From: Anaerococcus tetradius ATCC 35098
Lineage (GTDB): Bacteria > Bacillota > Clostridia > Tissierellales > Peptoniphilaceae
NCBI RefSeq assembly: GCF_000159095.1
Contig: NZ_GG666296.1
Span: 336,720 to 400,719, forward strand
Reading direction: 5' to 3'
DNA length: 64,000 bases
This document shows, one piece after another, positions 33,327-42,539 of the stretch. A model generated the notes under the pieces. The model searched no databases. It was not told the DNA's origin and saw only the letters and a program-made list of their open reading frames with translations. Positions within the stretch are counted from its first letter, which is position 1. The number at the start of each line of letters is the position of its first letter. The position numbers and the translations under genes are program-made.

Positions 33327-34736
33327 ATTACTGAGAATAAGAAAAACAACAAGCTTTGGATGCTTGTTGGCTTGGGGATAGTTAGTGTTTATTTAGTCGT
33401 TACGGTTATATTTTCTTTTATAACCCTACCAAACACATTTATAAATGGTACGAATGTTTCTTATTCTTCAAGGCAATCAGCCTTGCAAGAAGCTGGAGAA
33501 GATTTCAATTTGACAGTTAAGGGAAGGGATGATAGAAGCTTTTCTTTAAACTCAAAGGATATAGATTATAGTGCGAAAATCCCACAAAATGCTAGTATAG
33601 ATCAAAATCCTTTTGCTTGGCCAATATATCTAGCTCGTGGCAAAAAAGACGATTTGAAATTCGATTACAATATCAAATACGATGAGGACAAATTAGACTC
33701 CTTGCTAAAGGAATCTAAGCTTTTCACAAATGTAACAGAACCAAAGGATGCAGGCCTAGTTTTTAAGGATGGCTCTTTTGATGTAAAGGATGCTGTAAAG
33801 GGTAATAAGCCTGATTATGACAAGGTTAAAGAAAAAATTGTTAAGTCAATTACTACAGACCATAAGAATATAGAACTTAGTGATGCTGATTATATAAATC
33901 CAGAAGTTCTTTCTAATTCTAAGGAACTTAATAATCTTATGGAAGATGCTAAAAAGATTGAGGCTATGAAAATTAAATTCAATTTCAATGGTTTTGACAT
34001 CCAACTTGCTGGCAAGGGCCTTGTAGATATGCTTGAGCAAAAGGGCAAAGTTTTTGAGCTTAATTATGATAAACTCTTAGCATTTATGAAGGAAGTAGCA
34101 GATAAGACTGATACCTATGGCAAAAATAGGAAGTTTAAGGCAACAGGAATTGGAGAAATCACAGTTAACCCTGGCGTTTATGGATTTGTTCTTGACCAAG
34201 TAGCAACAGCCGATGAGGTTTTAAAGATTTTCAATCAAAGAAAGTCCGGAGAAGTAGAGCCAGTTTATGAGAGAGTAGGTCTTGAAAGAACTGCCAATGG
34301 TGGCGATATAGGAGATACTTATATAGAAGTAGATATCTCACGTCAACACCTTTGGTTTTATAAAAAAGGTGAGTTATTTATAGAAAGCCCTGTAGTTACA
34401 GGTCTTACATCTCCAGGTTGGCAAACAAATGTAGGAGTTGGTTCAATCCAATCCAAGGCTCGTGATGCAGAGTTAAAGGGAGTGGATTTTACAGGAGCAA
34501 ATTACAAGACTCCAGTTTCTTATTGGATGCCAATAGGCTGGGATGGCGAAGGCTTACACGATGCCCCATGGAGGGGAGGAGCCTTTGGTGGTAGCATATA
34601 TTTTTCAGATGGTAGCCATGGTTGTCTAAACCTTCCACCTCATGTAGCAAAAGTAATTTTTGAAAATGCAGAAATACACACACCTGTCATAGTTTATGAG
34701 TCATCAACTGATAATTCACCTGCTATGTCTTATTAG
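33327..34736 (+). CDS. L,D-transpeptidase (YkuD) with membrane anchor
   Basis: About 469 residues if translation starts at the ATT at 33327. An N-terminal membrane helix (LGIVSVYLVVTVIFSFI) is followed by a peptidoglycan-binding-like domain (about 50-310) and a C-terminal YkuD domain. That domain has YIEVDISRQHLWFY and the catalytic SHGCLNLPP. It cross-links peptidoglycan between meso-diamino acid positions, outside the membrane. The start is unusual: AGGAGG at 33315-33320 is followed by ATT ATT ATT with no ATG, GTG or TTG until an ATG at 33360. An upstream TTG (33291) lies inside the preceding gene without a ribosome site. ATT initiation fits best. Confidence 0.85.
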   Translation: MTENKKNNKLWMLVGLGIVSVYLVVTVIFSFITLPNTFINGTNVSYSSRQSALQEAGEDFNLTVKGRDDRSFSLNSKDIDYSAKIPQNASIDQNPFAWPIYLARGKKDDLKFDYNIKYDEDKLDSLLKESKLFTNVTEPKDAGLVFKDGSFDVKDAVKGNKPDYDKVKEKIVKSITTDHKNIELSDADYINPEVLSNSKELNNLMEDAKKIEAMKIKFNFNGFDIQLAGKGLVDMLEQKGKVFELNYDKLLAFMKEVADKTDTYGKNRKFKATGIGEITVNPGVYGFVLDQVATADEVLKIFNQRKSGEVEPVYERVGLERTANGGDIGDTYIEVDISRQHLWFYKKGELFIESPVVTGLTSPGWQTNVGVGSIQSKARDAELKGVDFTGANYKTPVSYWMPIGWDGEGLHDAPWRGGAFGGSIYFSDGSHGCLNLPPHVAKVIFENAEIHTPVIVYESSTDNSPAMSY

Positions 34737-34744
34737 GAAGAATA

Positions 34745-35569
34745 ATGATAAAGATAGAAAATTTAACTTATAGCTATCCAACAAATGAAGGCGAACTTGA
34801 AGAGAAAAAGACGCTTGATAATATATCAATTGATATAAATAAGGGGGACTTTGTGGCTATTCTTGGCCACAATGGTTCTGGCAAGTCGACCCTTGCCAAG
34901 TTATTAAATGCGCAAATCTTTCCGACTTCTGGAGATATTTGGATAGATGATATTAATAGTAAAGATGAAGATAAAATTTGGGATTTGAGAGAAAAATGCT
35001 CGATGGTTTTCCAAAACCCTGACAATCAAATGGTAGCAACTACTGTTGAGGAAGAAGTGGCCTTCGGCCCAGAAAATTTAGCTATCCCCAATCCCGAGCT
35101 TAGAGAAAGGGTGGAAAACGCCCTAGAGCTTGTGGGTATGAGTGATTATAAGCATAGAAACCCATCCAATCTTTCTGGAGGTCAAAAGCAAAGAGTATCT
35201 ATCGCTGGTGTAATAGCTATGCTATCAGACTACATAATTTTTGACGAACCAACAGCTATGCTTGACCCTAAGGGAAGAAAGGACGTTATTAAACTTGTCA
35301 AAGACCTTAACAAAAAATATGGCAAGACAATAATTTACATCACCCACTACATGGAAGAAGCAGTTCTAGCTGATAAGATTGCAGTTCTCGATAGGGGAAA
35401 AGTTGCTCTTGAAGGAACTGCGAGAGAAGTTTTTTCCCAAGTAGATAAGATGAAAAGTCTAGGTCTTGCTGTCCCACAAGTTACGGAAGTTGCCTTTGCC
35501 CTTAAAAAATCAGGCTACCCTATGGATGAGCTTCCCCTAGATATTGAGGAGTTTTTGAAACTTATATGA
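34745..35569 (+). CDS. ecfA1: Energy-coupling factor transporter ATPase EcfA1
   Basis: 274 residues. Walker A is GHNGSGKST, the Q loop is FQNPDNQMVATTVEEEVAFGPEN (typical of Ecf/Cbi ATPases), the signature is LSGGQKQRV, Walker B is YIIFDEPTAML and the switch His is in ITHYME. With EcfA2 and EcfT it powers vitamin or metal uptake through exchangeable S subunits. It overlaps ecfA2 by 4 bp. Confidence 0.93.
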   Translation: MIKIENLTYSYPTNEGELEEKKTLDNISIDINKGDFVAILGHNGSGKSTLAKLLNAQIFPTSGDIWIDDINSKDEDKIWDLREKCSMVFQNPDNQMVATTVEEEVAFGPENLAIPNPELRERVENALELVGMSDYKHRNPSNLSGGQKQRVSIAGVIAMLSDYIIFDEPTAMLDPKGRKDVIKLVKDLNKKYGKTIIYITHYMEEAVLADKIAVLDRGKVALEGTAREVFSQVDKMKSLGLAVPQVTEVAFALKKSGYPMDELPLDIEEFLKLI

Positions 35570-36429
35570 AAATTGAAATAAAAAATGTTGATTACATCTA
35601 CAATGAGGGTCTGCCTTCAGAAGTATATGCCCTAAAGAATATCAATCTTGATATAAATCCCCACGAGATAGTTGGCCTTATCGGTCAAACAGGTTCAGGC
35701 AAGTCGACCCTTGTCCAACTATTAAATGGACTACTTATTCCAAGTAGGGGTGATTGTATAATAGATGGAATCAATTCCAAAGATAAGAAAAGAAGAAAAG
35801 AAGCGAGATTTAAGGTTGGTCTAGTTTTTCAATATCCAGAAAACCAACTTTTTGAGGAAACTATAGCCAAGGATATTGCTTTCGGCCCCAAAAATATGGG
35901 TCTTGATGACAAAGGAGTCGAAGAGAGGGTTAAAGATGCTATGGCAAAGGTTGGCCTAGATTATGAGTCTTACAAGGATAAGTCGCCCTTCGAACTTTCT
36001 GGAGGTCAACAAAGAAGGGTTGCTGTAGCAGGTATTCTTTCTATGAATCCTAGGGTCTTGGTCCTAGATGAACTTACAGCAGGTCTAGATCCTGCTGGTC
36101 GTGATGAAATATTTAGCGAAATCATGTACTTATATAATACTGATCCAGAGCTTTCTATAGTTTTGGTAAGCCATTCTATGGAAGATGTGGCAGAGTATGT
36201 GGATAGGGTTATTGTCATGAGTAAGGGAGAGGTATATTCAGATAAATCTACCTATGATACCTTTACCCAAGTAGACCTAGATAAAATAGGACTCGACATC
36301 CCACAAATCACTAAGTTTATGAGGGCCTACAAAAAGAAAAATCCTAGTGTCAGAGACGATATATACACAGTTAATGGAGCGATTAAGGAGCTAAAAAGAG
36401 TTCTAGGAGGCGAAGATGGCAAACATTAG
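35566..36429 (+). CDS. ecfA2: Energy-coupling factor transporter ATPase EcfA2
   Basis: 287 residues with GQTGSGKST, FQYPENQLFEETIAKDIAFGPKN, LSGGQQRRV, VLVLDELTAGLDP and VSHSMED. Walker B reads DEL where DEP is usual; the catalytic Glu is kept. It overlaps ecfA1 by 4 bp and ecfT by 14 bp. No S component is encoded nearby, so this is a shared (group II) ECF core. Confidence 0.93.
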   Translation: MKIEIKNVDYIYNEGLPSEVYALKNINLDINPHEIVGLIGQTGSGKSTLVQLLNGLLIPSRGDCIIDGINSKDKKRRKEARFKVGLVFQYPENQLFEETIAKDIAFGPKNMGLDDKGVEERVKDAMAKVGLDYESYKDKSPFELSGGQQRRVAVAGILSMNPRVLVLDELTAGLDPAGRDEIFSEIMYLYNTDPELSIVLVSHSMEDVAEYVDRVIVMSKGEVYSDKSTYDTFTQVDLDKIGLDIPQITKFMRAYKKKNPSVRDDIYTVNGAIKELKRVLGGEDGKH

Positions 36430-37210
36430 TATAGGTCAATACCTTCCATTCGATACCTTTATCCATAGGCTTGATTCAAGGGTAAAAATCGTGGGAGTGT
36501 TTTTATATATAATTACCATATTTTTTGTTGGCAATTTTCTAGAATACTTGCCATTCGTTATCTTATTAATTGCCATGCTTACTGTTGCAAAAATCCCTCT
36601 AAGGAGTGTCCTAAAGTCCCTCAAGCCCTTGCTATTTATTATAATTATTACAGGTCTTATTAACCTAATTACAACTCAAGGAAATCCGGTCTTTAAACTA
36701 GGACCTGTAACTGTTACTGAAGAAGGAATTTATAGGACAGGCTTTACTATATTAAGGCTAATCCTAATTATCCTTTCCACATCAGTTCTAACTTACACAA
36801 CAAGCCCAATGGAATTGACTTATGGCCTAGAAAAGCTCTTCTCACCATTAAAGAAATTCGGTTTTCCAGCAGGTGAGCTTGCTATGATGATTTCTATATC
36901 CCTTCGTTTCATCCCAACACTTTTTGATGAAGCACAAAAAATTAGGATGGCACAGATGGCAAGAGGAGCAGACTTTGAGTCAGGCAATATTATTAATAGG
37001 GCTATAAGCATGATTCCTCTCCTAGTTCCCCTCTTTATAAATTCCTTTAAGAGAAGTGATGACCTTGCCACTGCAATGGAGGCTAGGATGTATAGGATAG
37101 GCTTTGAGAGAACTAAGCTTAATGAAATCAGCATGAAAAAAGCTGACTGGTTAAGCATAAGCTTATTTACAATCTTTTGCATAGTTATAATAGTAATGCA
37201 CTTCATATGA
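36416..37210 (+). CDS. ecfT: Energy-coupling factor transmembrane protein EcfT
   Basis: 264 residues with about five to six membrane helices. The coupling-helix motifs MARGAD and EARMYR, which dock into EcfA1/A2, are present. The N-terminal QYLPFDTFIHRLDSRVKI is typical of EcfT. The stop overlaps the truA ATG (ATGA), the common ecfA1-ecfA2-ecfT-truA order of Bacillota. Confidence 0.93.
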   Translation: MANISIGQYLPFDTFIHRLDSRVKIVGVFLYIITIFFVGNFLEYLPFVILLIAMLTVAKIPLRSVLKSLKPLLFIIIITGLINLITTQGNPVFKLGPVTVTEEGIYRTGFTILRLILIILSTSVLTYTTSPMELTYGLEKLFSPLKKFGFPAGELAMMISISLRFIPTLFDEAQKIRMAQMARGADFESGNIINRAISMIPLLVPLFINSFKRSDDLATAMEARMYRIGFERTKLNEISMKKADWLSISLFTIFCIVIIVMHFI

Positions 37211-37947
37211 TTAGAAATGTACTAGTAGAAACAGCCTACGATGGGACAAACTTCGCAGGCTTCCAATACCAAAAAGACCAAAGAAGTGTTGAAGAAGAAA
37301 TCAAAAAGGCCCTAGTTAAGGTAACTGGGGAAGATAATAGGATAGTATCTTGTGGAAGGACCGATAGTGGAGTCCACGCCAAAAGCCATTTTTTTAATTT
37401 TCTTACAGCAAGTAAGATTGATCCCAAGGCCTTTAGCTACCATTTGCAAGTCCATCTTCCAGCTGATATCTTGGCACTTTCATCAAGGGAAGTCGACCTA
37501 AGTTTTCACGCACGTTTTTCATGTAAGTCTAAACTTTATAAGTATGTGATTTATAGGGGTAAGGGAATGCACCCTATCTATAGAAATTATAAGGAGGAGA
37601 TTTCCTACAAGCTTGATCTTAAAAGGCTTGAAGAAGGGCTAAAGCTACTCTGTGGCGAGCATGATTTTAGGTCGTTTATGAGAGAGGATAAGGATTTATC
37701 CATAAATACTGTAAGAAAAATTGACCAGGCATATTTTTTGGAAAATGGAGATGACTTGGAAATTTATTTTAAGGCTGAATCCTTCTTGCACAATCAAGTT
37801 AGGATTATGGTTGGATCTCTTGTAGAGCTTAGTCGTGGTAAGCTAAGCCTTGATGATTACAAGAGATTTTTTGATGAGGACTATAAGATAAGGGCGAATC
37901 CTGCCCTTGGAGCCCAAGGGCTTTATTTGTGGAGGGTAGAATTTTGA
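37207..37947 (+). CDS. truA: tRNA pseudouridine(38-40) synthase TruA
   Basis: 246 residues from the ATG at 37207 (MIRNVLVETAYDGTNFAGFQ), overlapping the ecfT stop by 4 bp; an upstream in-frame ATG at 37177 lies inside ecfT. The catalytic Asp is in SCGRTDSGVHA (about residue 53). It modifies U38-U40 of the tRNA anticodon arm. Confidence 0.93.
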   Translation: MIRNVLVETAYDGTNFAGFQYQKDQRSVEEEIKKALVKVTGEDNRIVSCGRTDSGVHAKSHFFNFLTASKIDPKAFSYHLQVHLPADILALSSREVDLSFHARFSCKSKLYKYVIYRGKGMHPIYRNYKEEISYKLDLKRLEEGLKLLCGEHDFRSFMREDKDLSINTVRKIDQAYFLENGDDLEIYFKAESFLHNQVRIMVGSLVELSRGKLSLDDYKRFFDEDYKIRANPALGAQGLYLWRVEF

Positions 37948-38336
37948 AAGAGAAGACTATAAATGAAATTAAGGCACTAACTCTTCTTCTTTTTGTGGGA
38001 GCTTGTGGCTACTATGTATTGGAAAGTAGAGTCTTATATTTTCTTATCCTGAGTTTTTTTATCATACTTGTGGATTTTATTTTTATAAATAAGGCGGACT
38101 TATCCATAGCTAGGCACATTCTTTTTATAATTCTTGCTATTTACAATGTAATAAGCGCAGGCTTTATGATACAATATATGAGAGGGGGAGAGCTTGATGG
38201 AATTTTTTTATCTTTCCTAAAGCCCTTCCTAATTGAAGCTTATGATAAGTATTTCGTAGGCCTTATATTAATTTTTACAAGTGGACTTATGATTAGCCAA
38301 AACTTTATTGGAGCAAATAATGCGAAAAAGGAATAA
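37944..38336 (+). CDS. Small membrane protein of unknown function
   Basis: 130 residues, probably from the TTG at 37944, which forms a TTGA overlap with the truA stop and has GGAGGG about eight bases upstream. There are about four hydrophobic segments, with few charged residues outside the first ten and one loop. No motif is recognised. It is translationally coupled between truA and the DUF4097 gene, which overlaps its end by 17 bp, so it may work with that envelope protein. Confidence 0.65.
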   Translation: MKEKTINEIKALTLLLFVGACGYYVLESRVLYFLILSFFIILVDFIFINKADLSIARHILFIILAIYNVISAGFMIQYMRGGELDGIFLSFLKPFLIEAYDKYFVGLILIFTSGLMISQNFIGANNAKKE

Positions 38337-39474
38337 TACAGAAAATAATTCTAAAAAATCAATAAAATTCGGAAGGATTTTTGCTTTAAGCAAGAAAAAA
38401 ATCCTAGCCCTAGCAGTTTTACTTATTATTATTGCATCAGCAATCTATTATGGAATTAATGGTAGGTTCTCAATAACTAATAAGCCTGCATCGACAAGCG
38501 AAATTGATGATAATTCCTACAATCAATCGAGAATTATGAGAGTAGACCTTAACAAAATCAAGTCAATTAACTTTGACCTAGCTACTTGCGATGTTAGGAT
38601 TTTAAGGTCAACTACCAATCCCTATGTCGAATATACAGTCCTTTACAGGGGAGATGATCATGTTTACAACATGGATGTAAGCTTCCATGATGGCGAGCTA
38701 AGGCTTAAAAATAAGATAGTTGGCAAGGAACTTTATATGAAGGATAAGATTCCAATAGTGAGAATTTTCCTTCCAATGAAGGGAGGCCTTGATGCTATTA
38801 AGGGCAAGATTACTGCAGGCGATGTAAAGATTACTGATCTTGAGGTTAAGAATTTCGATTTAAGCGTCCAAAGTGGAAATGTAAGTATAGATAACTCTAA
38901 TTTACAAGGAGCTATTACAAACAATGCTGGTTCTATTAGCCTAAACAAGGCAGAAATATCTAACACCAAGCTAAGTACAAATACTGGAAATATAAATATA
39001 GTTGATTCAAGTCTAGGCAATAGGTTGGATTTGTCTAGCCAAACTGGAGATATAGTTGTCGAAGCTAACAAGAGCATAGATAAGTATAATATAAGCGCAA
39101 GGCTTGGAGTTGGTAATTTTATCTTGGGCAATATTTCCTATAGGAATATCAAAGACGGTTACAGTAGTGGAAATAAGGGCAAGTACAATATTTCTATGAA
39201 GACAAAAATTGGCGATATAATTTTTAATAGGGGCGAGGGCGCAAGAATTGAGAAAGAAGAATTTATCACCAATGATAGGTCGGATTCATCCAAGGAAGAA
39301 TCTTCTGATGATAAAAAAGAAAAAGACGAAGATAAGGAAAATGATGGAGAAAATCAGGGCGAAGAAAAGAGCGATTATGAAGATATGCATAATCATGACC
39401 ATGATAAAAATGATGATGCTCCTAGTGGAGATAAAGAGGATGAATCAACGACTGATGAAGGAGAAAATAATTAG
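38320..39474 (+). CDS. DUF4097-family beta-helix envelope protein with acidic His-containing tail
   Basis: 384 residues from the ATG at 38320 (GGAG six bases upstream). A basic N-terminus and one membrane helix (about 25-45) are followed by a DUF4097 domain (about 70-290). This shows short strands repeated as GxVxIxxS/N (GNVSIDNSNLQG, GSISLNKAEISN, GNINIVDSSLG, GDIVVEANKS). The last 75 residues are extremely acidic (E/D/K/S) with MHNHDHDKND, which could bind metal. DUF4097 proteins are surface or membrane-associated and often sit near stress regulators. The function here is unknown. Confidence 0.75.
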   Translation: MRKRNNTENNSKKSIKFGRIFALSKKKILALAVLLIIIASAIYYGINGRFSITNKPASTSEIDDNSYNQSRIMRVDLNKIKSINFDLATCDVRILRSTTNPYVEYTVLYRGDDHVYNMDVSFHDGELRLKNKIVGKELYMKDKIPIVRIFLPMKGGLDAIKGKITAGDVKITDLEVKNFDLSVQSGNVSIDNSNLQGAITNNAGSISLNKAEISNTKLSTNTGNINIVDSSLGNRLDLSSQTGDIVVEANKSIDKYNISARLGVGNFILGNISYRNIKDGYSSGNKGKYNISMKTKIGDIIFNRGEGARIEKEEFITNDRSDSSKEESSDDKKEKDEDKENDGENQGEEKSDYEDMHNHDHDKNDDAPSGDKEDESTTDEGENN

Positions 39475-39514
39475 GCCTAGTGCTTAATTATTTTTTTTAC
39501 GAAAAAGAGGTTCT

Positions 39515-41317
39515 ATGACTAGAGATATTTTACTAGAGAATTTGAAGAAATATTTTGGCTATGATTCATTTAGGGAAGGCCAAGAGGAGATAATAGAAAA
39601 TATACTAGAGGGTAAAGACGTCCTAGGAGTCCTCCCAACAGGGGGTGGCAAGTCGATTTGCTATCAGTTACCCAGCCTAATTATGGATGGGATAAGTCTT
39701 GTAATCTCTCCTCTTATTTCTCTTATGAAAGATCAGGTTGATGCCCTAGAAGAAAATGGGATTGCTGCGACTTTTATAAATTCCTCCCTAAGCCTTGAAG
39801 CTTATAGGCAAAGCTTAACTGATATCAAAAGTGGCAAGGTGAAGCTTGTCTATATTTCCCCAGAAAGACTTGAAAATGAATTTTTTAGGGACTTTATCAA
39901 AGAGGTCAAAATTTCCTTCATAGCAGTCGATGAAGCTCATTGCATTAGCCAATGGGGTCATGATTTTAGGCCCTCTTATAAGCTTATAGCTAAGCTTTAT
40001 GATATCCTTGGTAAGGTTCAAGTTACAGCCTTTACAGCGACAGCGACTAGGATGGTTAGGGAGGATATAATAAATAATCTCAAACTAAAAAGTCCCTTTG
40101 TAAGGGTAACTGGTTTTGATAGGAAAAATTTGTCTTTTCAAGTACAAAAACCCAAAAATAAATTATCTTACCTAAAAGACTACATCAAAGACCACGAAGA
40201 TGATTCGGGGATAATCTATGCCTCAACTAGAAAAAGAGTCGATGCTATCTATAAAAGTCTAAAAAGCATGGGTCTTGCAGTTGGACGATACCATGCAGGT
40301 ATGAGCGAAGAAGAAAGAAAGCTTAACCAAGAGGCCTTTATCTATGATGATAAGAAGATAATAGTTGCGACCAACGCCTTTGGTATGGGGATAGATAAAT
40401 CAAATGTAAGATATGTCATCCACTACAATATGCCCAAGGATATGGAATCCTACTACCAAGAAGCTGGAAGGGCGGGAAGGGATGGAGAAGCTAGCGACTG
40501 CATCCTCCTTTATTCAGGCCAAGATATAATCATAAATAAGCATCTAATAAATCTTGGTAGAAATCCAGTCTATAAGAAAATCCAACTAGAAAAACTTCAA
40601 AGCATAATAAATTATGTAAATACTAGCACTTGCCTTAGGGCCTATATTCTAAATTACTTTGGCCAAGAAGCAAAAAGCACTTGCGATAATTGCTCAAACT
40701 GCCTATCCGATGTCAAAAAACAAGACGCCACAGTCGATGCTCAGAAGATTCTTTCTTGCATATACAGGCTAGATCAAAGATATGGACTAAATACAGTCGT
40801 AGAATGTCTTAGGGCATCTACTAGCAAAAATTCCATAGAAAAAAATCTCAAGGCAGTTTCAACCTATGGGATCATGAAAGATAAATCAAAAACCTATATC
40901 AAAGACCTAATAGGCCTACTAACAGCAGATGGCTATATCAAAGTAAGTGGGGCTACCTATCCAGTCCTAAAACTTACAGAAAAATCCAAAGACTTACTTT
41001 TTGCTAAGGAAAAAATCTCCATAACTATTAGGCAAGAAGACAGAAAAAAAGTTAGCAAAAATACTTCTGCTAATGATGATTCTTACGACAAAAATCTTTT
41101 CAAACACCTAAAGGCGGTAAGACTAGATATGGCGAAAAAAAGAAATATCCCACCCTTTATAATTTTCTCAGACGCAAGCCTAAAAGAAATGGCTCAGAAA
41201 AAACCACAGACCGAAGAAGAAATGCTTGGAGTAAAGGGGGTAGGAGATAAAAAACTCATCCAATATGGAGATATCTTCCTAGCAGAAATAATAGAATTTG
41301 GAAGAAAGAAGCTTTAA
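39515..41317 (+). CDS. recQ: ATP-dependent DNA helicase RecQ
   Basis: 600 residues. The helicase core has LPTGGGKSICYQLP (Walker A), DEAHCISQWGHDFRP and the motif VI region QEAGRAGRDG. A zinc-binding RQC part has CLRAYILNYFGQ and CDNCSNC. A winged helix and a C-terminal HRDC domain (about 520-600, VKGVGDKKLIQYG) follow. The enzyme unwinds DNA 3' to 5' in recombination and repair. The start ATG has a modest AGAGG site. It is followed by a bidirectional terminator. Confidence 0.95.
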   Translation: MTRDILLENLKKYFGYDSFREGQEEIIENILEGKDVLGVLPTGGGKSICYQLPSLIMDGISLVISPLISLMKDQVDALEENGIAATFINSSLSLEAYRQSLTDIKSGKVKLVYISPERLENEFFRDFIKEVKISFIAVDEAHCISQWGHDFRPSYKLIAKLYDILGKVQVTAFTATATRMVREDIINNLKLKSPFVRVTGFDRKNLSFQVQKPKNKLSYLKDYIKDHEDDSGIIYASTRKRVDAIYKSLKSMGLAVGRYHAGMSEEERKLNQEAFIYDDKKIIVATNAFGMGIDKSNVRYVIHYNMPKDMESYYQEAGRAGRDGEASDCILLYSGQDIIINKHLINLGRNPVYKKIQLEKLQSIINYVNTSTCLRAYILNYFGQEAKSTCDNCSNCLSDVKKQDATVDAQKILSCIYRLDQRYGLNTVVECLRASTSKNSIEKNLKAVSTYGIMKDKSKTYIKDLIGLLTADGYIKVSGATYPVLKLTEKSKDLLFAKEKISITIRQEDRKKVSKNTSANDDSYDKNLFKHLKAVRLDMAKKRNIPPFIIFSDASLKEMAQKKPQTEEEMLGVKGVGDKKLIQYGDIFLAEIIEFGRKKL

Positions 41318-41336
41318 AAAGCAGAAATACTATAAA

Positions 41337-41371
41337 AAAACTCGGCTTACTTTGTATGTAAGTCGAGTTTT
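41337..41371. terminator. Bidirectional terminator between recQ and asnA
   Basis: AAAACTCGGCTTAC pairs with GTAAGTCGAGTTTT (one G-T) around a 7-base loop. The genes converge here. Confidence 0.9.
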
Positions 41372-41375
41372 CTTG

Positions 41376-42386
41376 TTATAGTAAGTTTATTCCCTTGCTA
41401 GCTAGGGCCTTTCTTTGTTCATCTGGCCAGTAGGATACTTGTACTTCTCCTATGTGGGCCTTTTGGAGGAAGAACATACATAGTCTTGATTGACCGATTC
41501 CGCCACCTATAGTTTGTGGGAGTTTGCCATCTATCAAGAGTTTGTGGTAATACAAGTTTAGTCTGTCAAGATTACCTGTTAGCTTCAATTGCTCATTTAA
41601 GCTTTCAGGATTTACCCTTATACCCATTGAAGAAATCTCTAGGCAATCATCGAGGACTGGGTTGTAGACTAAGATATCTCCATTAAGTTGCCAATCGTCA
41701 TAGTCAGGAGCACGAAGGTCGTGTTTTTCGCCGTTTGATAGGGTCTTTCCTATTTGCATTAGAAAGACTGATCCATATTCTAGGACTGCTTCTCTTTCTC
41801 TTTCCTTGGCAGTTTTATCAGGATATTTTTGTAAAAGCTCCTCACTTGTCATAAAAGTTATTTGATCTTTGAGAAGTTTTTTCCTGCTTGGGATAAGAGT
41901 GCAAAGATATTCGTCGAGGGACTTCATAGTCCTGTAGATTGTTTCTACGATTTGTTTTAGATAGTCGACTTTTCTCTCATCATCATCCATGATTAGCTCC
42001 CAGTCCCATTGGTCGACATAAAAGGAGTGGGTGTTATCAGGAACTTCACAACGTCTTATGGCGTTCATGTCTGTGTATAGACCTTCATGCATTTTGAACT
42101 TGTATTCACCAAGGGCATATCTTTTCCACTTAGCAAGAGAATGGACAATTTCCATCTCAGCATGATCTGCTTCTGGAAGGTCGAATTTTACTGGAGTCTC
42201 GACGCCATTTAAGTTGTCGTTAAGACCTGAAGAACCTGATACAAAAAGTGGTGCTGTAACACGCTTTAAGTTTAGGTTATTGGCAAGGTTGATTTGGAAA
42301 TAATCTTTTATTTCTTTAATCAACAGTTGTGTCTTGTAAAGATCTTCATTACTTTTGTAATTTTCTGGTATAACTAACTTATTCAT
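41376..42386 (-). CDS. asnA: Aspartate-ammonia ligase AsnA
   Basis: 336 residues, class II aminoacyl-tRNA-synthetase fold, ATP- and ammonia-dependent asparagine synthetase. Typical stretches are RVTAPLFV, SGLNDNLNGVE, YVDQWDWE and the C-terminal GGGIGQSRLCMFFL. The ribosome site AAAGGAGTTAAT precedes the ATG. Length as in family (about 330-345). Monocistronic and divergent from modA. Confidence 0.95.
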   Translation of the reverse strand: MNKLVIPENYKSNEDLYKTQLLIKEIKDYFQINLANNLNLKRVTAPLFVSGSSGLNDNLNGVETPVKFDLPEADHAEMEIVHSLAKWKRYALGEYKFKMHEGLYTDMNAIRRCEVPDNTHSFYVDQWDWELIMDDDERKVDYLKQIVETIYRTMKSLDEYLCTLIPSRKKLLKDQITFMTSEELLQKYPDKTAKEREREAVLEYGSVFLMQIGKTLSNGEKHDLRAPDYDDWQLNGDILVYNPVLDDCLEISSMGIRVNPESLNEQLKLTGNLDRLNLYYHKLLIDGKLPQTIGGGIGQSRLCMFFLQKAHIGEVQVSYWPDEQRKALASKGINLL

Positions 42387-42473
42387 ATTAACTCCTTTTT
42401 TTAATAAGTAATAATATACCCCAGTTCTTGGAAAAAATAAATAGAAAAGTTTTTACTAATTTGTAAAATGTGA

Positions 42474-42508
42474 TATAATACTTACGAGTAGTCAACGTGG
42501 ACTATTCG
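42474..42508 (+). promoter_or_regulatory. modA promoter with start-site inverted repeat
   Basis: TATAAT at 42474-42479 has a weak -35 (TTTTAC 17 bp upstream). At the predicted start is CGAGTAGTC-AACGTG-GACTATTCG (42485-42508), 9-bp arms with one mismatch, placed as an operator or a 5'-end hairpin. It is unlike the known ModE site, so a molybdate-responsive role is only a guess from position. Confidence 0.5.
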
Positions 42509-42539
42509 GAAATTTTTTCATAATATATAAGGAGAGACT

